This document shows, piece after piece, positions 59,817 through 64,000 of a stretch of 64,000 nt of DNA. How positions within the stretch are numbered: position 1 is the first letter of the stretch; every line of letters begins with the position of its first letter. The notes beneath the pieces are model-generated. The model was not told the origin of the DNA and made no database searches. It saw only the letters and a list, made by a program, of their open reading frames with translations. The position numbers and the translations under genes are program-made. Source of the DNA: Peribacillus loiseleuriae (lineage in GTDB: Bacteria; Bacillota; Bacilli; Bacillales; DSM-1321); NCBI RefSeq assembly GCF_001183985.1, contig NZ_LFZW01000001.1:2912470-2976469 (forward strand). Direction: 5' to 3'.

Positions 59817-59907
59817 AAAGGATCCGACACCGAAACTATTAAATCCAGTATATAAGAAGTGTATTTAACACTATATACTGGATTTAGAGTACGTGGTCAG
59901 ACCCTTC
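59817..59907. repeat. ~90-bp palindromic repeat, copy 2
   Basis: Arms aaggatccgacac and gtggtcagaccctt outside, taaatccagtatata and tatatactggattta inside (15-bp perfect), around agtgtatttaacac. It is related to 17668-17756. It lies 17 nt after the flotillin stop and may end that transcript. Confidence 0.6.
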
Positions 59908-59924
59908 TATATCCTTGCAATCTA

Positions 59925-61469
59925 TTATTTTTCTTTCGTTTCTTTGCTTGCAGCCGTTGTTAAGTTCGTTTCAATAAGTTCAGTTTCCGAACGATTTCGG
60001 TCTATATAAGGATTTCTTTTACCAGCAAAACTTTCTAGTAAATCCTTCACATCAATTCCAGAAGAAGCCTTCAGTGATTCCTGTAATGTTGACATAAGGT
60101 TAGTCGCATAGCCGGTTACTTTATTAGCACCGCTGTTCGGGCCATTGCTTCCAGTATCCACTACTGTAATCTTATCAATATTACCTAATGGAGCTGCTAC
60201 TTGTTTCGCGTATTCAGGAAGCATTTTCAAAATCATGTCCATAACAGCCGCTTGACCAAACTGTTCGAATGCCTCTGCGATTTTTTGTTTTGCTTCTGCT
60301 TCTGCAACCCCTTTTAATCGAATGATTTCAGCTTCAGTCGTTCCTTGGGCTTTTTGTGCTTCCGCTTTTGCTAAACCGTCAACTCTAATTTTTTCTGCTT
60401 CTGCTTTCGCCATTGCTTCAACACGGTATTTATTCGCATCTGTCTCGGCAATATCTTTCATTTTATTTGCTGAAGCAGCCTGTTCAACAGCATAGCGATC
60501 TGCATCTGCTTTTTTCTTCACTTCTGAATCATATTGTTTTTCACGACGAAGAATCTCTTTTTCCTCAAGTTCAATTTGCTTTTGCCGCTCAATGATTTTG
60601 ATTTGCATTTCTTGCTCCGTTACTTCCTGTTTCGAACGAGCTGTCTCTAGGTCGTACGCTTGGTCAGCTCGAGCTTTTGCGATATCCTGTTCTCTACGGA
60701 ATTCAGCGATTTTCAGTTTATTGATTTTTTCAGCTTCGGCAATTTCTGTTGCTCGTTCAAGTTCAGCTTGTTGGGCTTCTTTCGATGCTTCAGCACGTTT
60801 GATTCTTGTTTCTTTATCTGCTTCAGCGGTAGCAATATCCGCATCCCGTTTCACTTGAGCAATTCGAGGTTTACCGAGTGAATCAAGATAGCCGTTCTTA
60901 TCACGAACATCTTTAATGGTGAATGACACAATCACCAAACCCATTTTCGCAAGATCCTGGGAAGCCACACGCTGAACTTCTTGTGAAAATTTCTCACGGT
61001 TTTTATAAATCTCCTCTACTGTCATTGAACCAAGGATGGAACGCAAATGTCCTTCAAGTACTTCACGCGCTTCTTGTTCACGGTCTTCCTTCGCTTTTCC
61101 TAAAAATTGTTCGGCAGCAGTCGCAATCTCATTGATTGTGCTTCCAATCTTAATAATGGACACGCCATCTGCCATTACTGGAACACCTTGCTCTGTATAA
61201 ACTTCAGGTGTGGAAACTTCCAATTTACTAGATAACAGGCTTATTGGTTCTGCTTGTTGAAAAACTGGAAGTACGAACGCTCCGCCACCTCGGACGATTT
61301 TAATTTTATTTCCTGATTCATCTGTGTGTACATTTTTGTTTCCTAAGTAACTACCTGTAATAATTAAAGCCTCATCAGGTCCTGCAGTACGATATTTCGT
61401 TATAAAAACCCCAACAAGAGCTATTAATAAAACAACGACTACTCCAATAATCCATAAATATTCTATCAT
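59925..61469 (-). CDS. floT: Flotillin-like protein FloT (YuaG)
   Basis: 514 aa, length of FloT. N-terminal membrane segment (IIGVVVVLLIALVGVFI), PHB/SPFH domain about 45-200 (GGAFVLPVFQQAEPISLLSSKLEV, QGVPVMADGVSIIKIG), long Ala-Glu-Lys coiled coil 215-410 (EAEKINKLKIAEFRREQ, EAMAKAEAEKIRVDG), and a C-terminal oligomerisation region. It scaffolds functional membrane microdomains. Downstream of yuaF by 13 nt under a sigma-W-like promoter. Confidence 0.92.
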   Translation of the reverse strand: MIEYLWIIGVVVVLLIALVGVFITKYRTAGPDEALIITGSYLGNKNVHTDESGNKIKIVRGGGAFVLPVFQQAEPISLLSSKLEVSTPEVYTEQGVPVMADGVSIIKIGSTINEIATAAEQFLGKAKEDREQEAREVLEGHLRSILGSMTVEEIYKNREKFSQEVQRVASQDLAKMGLVIVSFTIKDVRDKNGYLDSLGKPRIAQVKRDADIATAEADKETRIKRAEASKEAQQAELERATEIAEAEKINKLKIAEFRREQDIAKARADQAYDLETARSKQEVTEQEMQIKIIERQKQIELEEKEILRREKQYDSEVKKKADADRYAVEQAASANKMKDIAETDANKYRVEAMAKAEAEKIRVDGLAKAEAQKAQGTTEAEIIRLKGVAEAEAKQKIAEAFEQFGQAAVMDMILKMLPEYAKQVAAPLGNIDKITVVDTGSNGPNSGANKVTGYATNLMSTLQESLKASSGIDVKDLLESFAGKRNPYIDRNRSETELIETNLTTAASKETKEK

Positions 61470-61482
61470 CTATAATATCCCC

Positions 61483-62013
61483 CTATCCAATTTCTATCTG
61501 TTGATGTGGCAAAACATGTAATACACCATTTTTCACTTCAATCACTAATACGAGCGATGCTTCTGGAATTGCTTCATTATCAAAGCTTACTGCAGGCTTA
61601 GCAATCGAACCGCTTGCACTTTCAATCAACACTTCCCCAAAACCATCCACTGGAACGGATGTTAACACTTTTCCAATTCGTCCTTTCAAATCCGATTCGG
61701 AAATGGATAGTGATTCTTCTGCAGATGATAAAGGAATAAGAATGAATATATTCAACAAGCTGACAATCAGGAGAGCACTGCATCCAGATATTACTGCAGA
61801 TAAACCACTATGCAAGTTCGTTACCTTTTCAAAAAGATAGCCTGAAGCACCGAAAACGGTGAGAAAAGCGAGGATTAATACCGGATTTAAGTAATCAGGA
61901 GCTTCCAAGCCGGAAAGGATATCACCGAATAAAATAAATAATAGGGTCAATACACCAGATATAATTAAGGTATATAAGTAAATTGTTTCAAGTGGTAATC
62001 CAAATATCTCCAT
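61483..62013 (-). CDS. yuaF: NfeD-like protein YuaF
   Basis: 176 aa. Two to three membrane helices (LETIYLYTLIISGVLTLLFIL, LNPVLILAFLTVFGASGYLF, LSAVISGCSALLIVSLLNIF), then an OB-fold domain about 120-176 (LKGRIGKVLTSVPVDGFGEV, VIEVKNGVLHVLP). Partner of flotillin in membrane homeostasis. I set the start at MEIFGLP, 8 nt after aaagga; the longer frame begins with charged residues unlike the family. Confidence 0.9.
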   Translation of the reverse strand: MEIFGLPLETIYLYTLIISGVLTLLFILFGDILSGLEAPDYLNPVLILAFLTVFGASGYLFEKVTNLHSGLSAVISGCSALLIVSLLNIFILIPLSSAEESLSISESDLKGRIGKVLTSVPVDGFGEVLIESASGSIAKPAVSFDNEAIPEASLVLVIEVKNGVLHVLPHQQIEIG

Positions 62014-62115
62014 CGTCCTCATCCTTTTATCTCGAATTTTAACTTTGGGCATACATCTCATTTACATGACTGGTAAAGCACTCCTCTCTTTCTTTTTTTT
62101 GTTGCTTACCTACTA

Positions 62116-62141
62116 TACGAATTTGTTTTGCGAAGGTTTCG
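62116..62141 (-). promoter_or_regulatory. Sigma-W-type promoter of yuaF-floT
   Basis: Minus strand CGAAAC (62141-62136), 16-nt spacer, CGTA (62119-62116); consensus TGAAAC-N16-CGTA. It is about 100 nt upstream of yuaF. The same operon is in the sigma-W regulon of B. subtilis, which fits. Confidence 0.7.
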
Positions 62142-62208
62142 TTTTTTTTGAAATTTCTATAAGGATTCTCGTTTTCACTCTATTCCCAAAAAAATTAAAA
62201 ATAATAGA

Positions 62209-62237
62209 TTGACAGTCAACGGCATCACGTTTAAAAT
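62209..62237 (+). promoter_or_regulatory. Promoter of bioY
   Basis: TTGACA (62209-62214), 17-nt spacer, TAAAAT (62232-62237). Near-consensus sigma-A promoter immediately ahead of the BirA operator. Confidence 0.7.
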
Positions 62238-62241
62238 TCAA

Positions 62242-62272
62242 TTGTAAACCAAATTAACTTTAAAGTTAACAA
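62242..62272. promoter_or_regulatory. BirA (biotin) operator
   Basis: ttgtaaac (62242-62249), 15-nt spacer, gttaacaa (62265-62272); matches the BirA operator pattern TTGTNAAC-N15-GTTNACAA. It covers the expected transcription start of bioY. Confidence 0.75.
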
Positions 62273-62286
62273 AAGGAGTGAAAATC

Positions 62287-62853
62287 TTGCAAACTAAAAG
62301 TCAAACTCGGCTAGTCAATCTTATTATTATTGCTTTATTCGCAGCAATTATTGGAATCCTCTCACAATTCACGATTCCAATTCCCCCTGTTCCATTTACA
62401 GGACAAACATTAGCAGTTGGCTTAGCTGCAACAATATTAGGCGCAAAAAGAGGAACTTATTCTGTACTACTTTACTTATTAATTGGAGCGGTTGGAATAC
62501 CTGTATTTGCAGAGTTGAAAAGTGGCATTTCAATTATCTTCGGACCTACCGGTGGCTATTTAATCGGCTTTATTCCAGCTGCTTACTTCATTGGCTTTTA
62601 TCTTGAAAAAACGAAGTACAACGTGTTTCATGCAATCATCGCTAACATCATTTCCATGTTCTTTCCATTACTAATCGGTACGGCTTGGCTTAAGATTGCA
62701 GCTTCGCTGTCTTGGACAGCTGCATTTGCAGGAGGTTTTCTCCCTTTCATCGTTGTCGGTATTGCAAAAGCAATACTTGCTGGCTGGTTAGGCATTCTCC
62801 TCCGCTCTAGGTTAGAGTCAGCCAAAGTACTTCCTAAGAGCACTTTGGCTTAA
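62287..62853 (+). CDS. bioY: Biotin transporter BioY
   Basis: 188 aa with six helices; substrate-binding S component of the biotin ECF transporter. Typical stretches: IPIPPVPFTGQTLAVGLAATILG, YLLIGAVGIPVFA and FGPTGGYLIGFIPAA. I choose the TTG at 62287, 8 nt behind aaaggag; a GTG at 62278 would overlap that site. Repressed by BirA through the operator upstream. EcfA/EcfT are encoded elsewhere. Confidence 0.92.
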   Translation: MQTKSQTRLVNLIIIALFAAIIGILSQFTIPIPPVPFTGQTLAVGLAATILGAKRGTYSVLLYLLIGAVGIPVFAELKSGISIIFGPTGGYLIGFIPAAYFIGFYLEKTKYNVFHAIIANIISMFFPLLIGTAWLKIAASLSWTAAFAGGFLPFIVVGIAKAILAGWLGILLRSRLESAKVLPKSTLA

Positions 62854-62855
62854 TC

Positions 62856-62904
62856 AAAAATAAATAAAAAAGGAACAGCACTGCTGCTCCTTTTTTATTT
62901 ATTT
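62856..62904. terminator. Bidirectional terminator between bioY and the YusW-like gene
   Basis: aaataaataaaaaaggaacagca against tgctgctccttttttatttattt, an almost perfect stem with A and T tracts, serving both convergent genes. It overlaps the end of the YusW-like gene by a few bases. Confidence 0.8.
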
Positions 62905-63393
62905 TTGATGCTTGTATTCTTTTTTTGTACCATCATCGAAATGAACGTCTAATTCAAAATCATGATAATTCTCATCAAGTTTAAAAACTTGAAGCACTTC
63001 TTTTATGACTTCATTATCTGAAGTATCTTTTGTGAAGGTTAGTTGGTCGAATTTAGTCTTTAATTGATTCATCGCGTCATCACCATATATGCGCTCCCCA
63101 TTAACTTCATCTTTAACGGATGCTTCCATATCTGAACCCATTGTGTCAAAATCAGCACTATACTCTTTACCATCCACATACTCCACATCAAGTTCAAATT
63201 CCTTAAATTTAACGTTAGAAGCCAATTCTGCGTTCTGAATTTGATCCTGATCTACATTGGCATTTCCGCTATTTGTTTGTCCGGCCTTTTCTTCCACCGG
63301 GGGATTATTAACAGCGTTTTTATTTCCACAAGCAGCTAACAAAAGAAAGGCTGCAACTGAAACAAATAATATCTTTAACGATTTTTTCATCAT
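62899..63393 (-). CDS. YusW-like lipoprotein
   Basis: 164 aa. Lipoprotein signal with lipobox LLAAC (Cys about 22), a Asn/Pro/Glu-rich linker, and a YusW-type domain about 60-164 (FKEFELDVEYVDGKEYSADFD, YHDFELDVHFDDGTKKEYKH) with two similar beta repeats. The function of YusW is unknown. Two adjacent ATGs follow gaggagg. Confidence 0.85.
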   Translation of the reverse strand: MMKKSLKILFVSVAAFLLLAACGNKNAVNNPPVEEKAGQTNSGNANVDQDQIQNAELASNVKFKEFELDVEYVDGKEYSADFDTMGSDMEASVKDEVNGERIYGDDAMNQLKTKFDQLTFTKDTSDNEVIKEVLQVFKLDENYHDFELDVHFDDGTKKEYKHQK

Positions 63394-63526
63394 ATTGTAC
63401 CTCCTCGCGATTCATAATTTATATATTTCCCAATTTTAAAAATATAAACCCTACAAAATAGATAAACAAGAAAAGAGCCTATAATAGACCAGCCATTTTG
63501 GTCAATTATCGGCTCCATAGATTTTT

Positions 63527-64000
63527 TTACAATATCTGAATTGGGAGTATATACAACAATACAGCAAAAAAGTGTGCAGCAGATCCGCCTAATACAAATA
63601 AATGCCATACCGCATGATGATATGGAAACCCACGCCATACATAGAAAATGGCTCCAACCGTGTAAAGTAAGCCACCTATCATTAATAGGTTGACACCCAT
63701 TGCAGGCAAATTTGATGATAATGGTCCCCAAGCAATGACAATCATCCACCCCATCGCAATATACAAAAGGGTCGAAAGAAATAGAAATTTTTTCACAAAG
63801 AATGTTTTAAAGACAGTCCCTACAACAGCTACTCCCCAGACGATACTGAGCAGTGTCCAACCTAGGGTACCATGAACAGCAATAAGCATAATCGGGGTAT
63901 ATGTACCAGCGATGAAAAAATAGATAGCTGAATGATCGAAAATCTCAAATACATCTTTCGTTTTTCCTTCTGGAAAGCTATGCACCAAAGTTGATGCTAC
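63527..64000 (-). CDS. Hemolysin III family membrane protein (5' end beyond window)
   Basis: The frame stays open to the right edge, so the N-terminus is missing. The visible 158 residues hold five helices with the family motifs FDHSAIYFFIAGTYTPI (PAQR/HlyIII Asp-His-Ser site), MLIAVHGTLGW and the C-terminal HHAVWHLFVLGGSAAHFFAV (His metal ligands). Members are YplQ-like PAQR-type hydrolases or receptors; true haemolytic activity is not implied. Confidence 0.88.
   Translation of the reverse strand, partial: VASTLVHSFPEGKTKDVFEIFDHSAIYFFIAGTYTPIMLIAVHGTLGWTLLSIVWGVAVVGTVFKTFFVKKFLFLSTLLYIAMGWMIVIAWGPLSSNLPAMGVNLLMIGGLLYTVGAIFYVWRGFPYHHAVWHLFVLGGSAAHFFAVLLYILPIQIL

Noticed and set aside
63390..63749. 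119-codon minus-strand frame
   Set aside because: Shadow of the hemolysin III gene in another frame.
1..64000. CRISPR array, tRNA or rRNA genes, prophage, intact transposase
   Set aside because: No regular spaced repeats, no tRNA-like or rRNA-like stretches and no transposase or phage reading frames were seen.

Overview
The window is AT-rich chromosomal DNA from a spore-forming, low-GC Gram-positive bacterium of the Bacillaceae/Caryophanaceae type. The evidence is strong AGGAGG-type ribosome binding sites with ATG, GTG and TTG starts, a CotA-type spore laccase, YitT, YdjO, YozQ, YckD and YusW-like proteins, a YuaF-flotillin pair behind a sigma-W-type promoter, WalR-like boxes and a BirA operator. 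I see no rRNA, tRNA, CRISPR array, prophage or intact transposase. The exact genus cannot be set from the sequence alone.

Layout. 0-13 kb: small proteins, an S9 peptidase, a CBS protein, an SGNH hydrolase-ABC exporter operon, an MHYT/PAS histidine kinase, a GntR-ABC operon of the Ytr type, and a YitT transporter-like protein. 13-21 kb: two YdjO zinc-ribbon proteins, long gene-poor gaps, RecQ, a LysM-3D cell-wall protein, CvfB and CapA. 21-28 kb: a phosphorelay cluster (hybrid kinase, receiver, Hpt-REC-GGDEF-REC protein) and an AlaX tRNA-editing protein. 28-35 kb: a minus-strand ureide/hydantoin catabolic block (SSS transporter, DUF3311, allantoinase/hydantoinase, IclR, M20 amidohydrolase, IclR, AroM). 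35-43.5 kb: HelD, then a five-gene xanthine dehydrogenase operon (puc order A-B-D-C-E). 43.5-46.5 kb: two copies of a structured repeat, CotA and an aromatic-acid-exporter-like protein. 47-54 kb: molybdate uptake (modA, modB) and molybdenum-cofactor synthesis (moaB, moaC, moaA, moaD, moaE, moeA, moeB). 54-64 kb: PepSY protein, lipoproteins, ABC-F, flotillin, BioY, YusW and the start-truncated hemolysin III family protein.

How the genes fit together. Xanthine dehydrogenase needs molybdopterin, so the uptake and cofactor genes beside puc form a logical superlocus. The ureide block lies on the same side and could take purine breakdown further (allantoin to allantoate and on), or could be a hydantoin pathway with AroM in the racemase position. 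The two IclR genes have clear and different palindromic operators over good promoters, and one promoter also carries a cre-like site.

Most notable non-coding content: a ~190-nt dispersed structured repeat (three full copies, fragments) with a crossed-pair (pseudoknot-like) arrangement and wobble-preserving changes; a 54-bp MITE present twice in identical form, each with a perfect 8-bp target duplication; three IS200/IS605-like remnants, two of them starting exactly at the stop codon of a gene; and two single-base homopolymer shifts that break moaB and fuse moaE into moaD.
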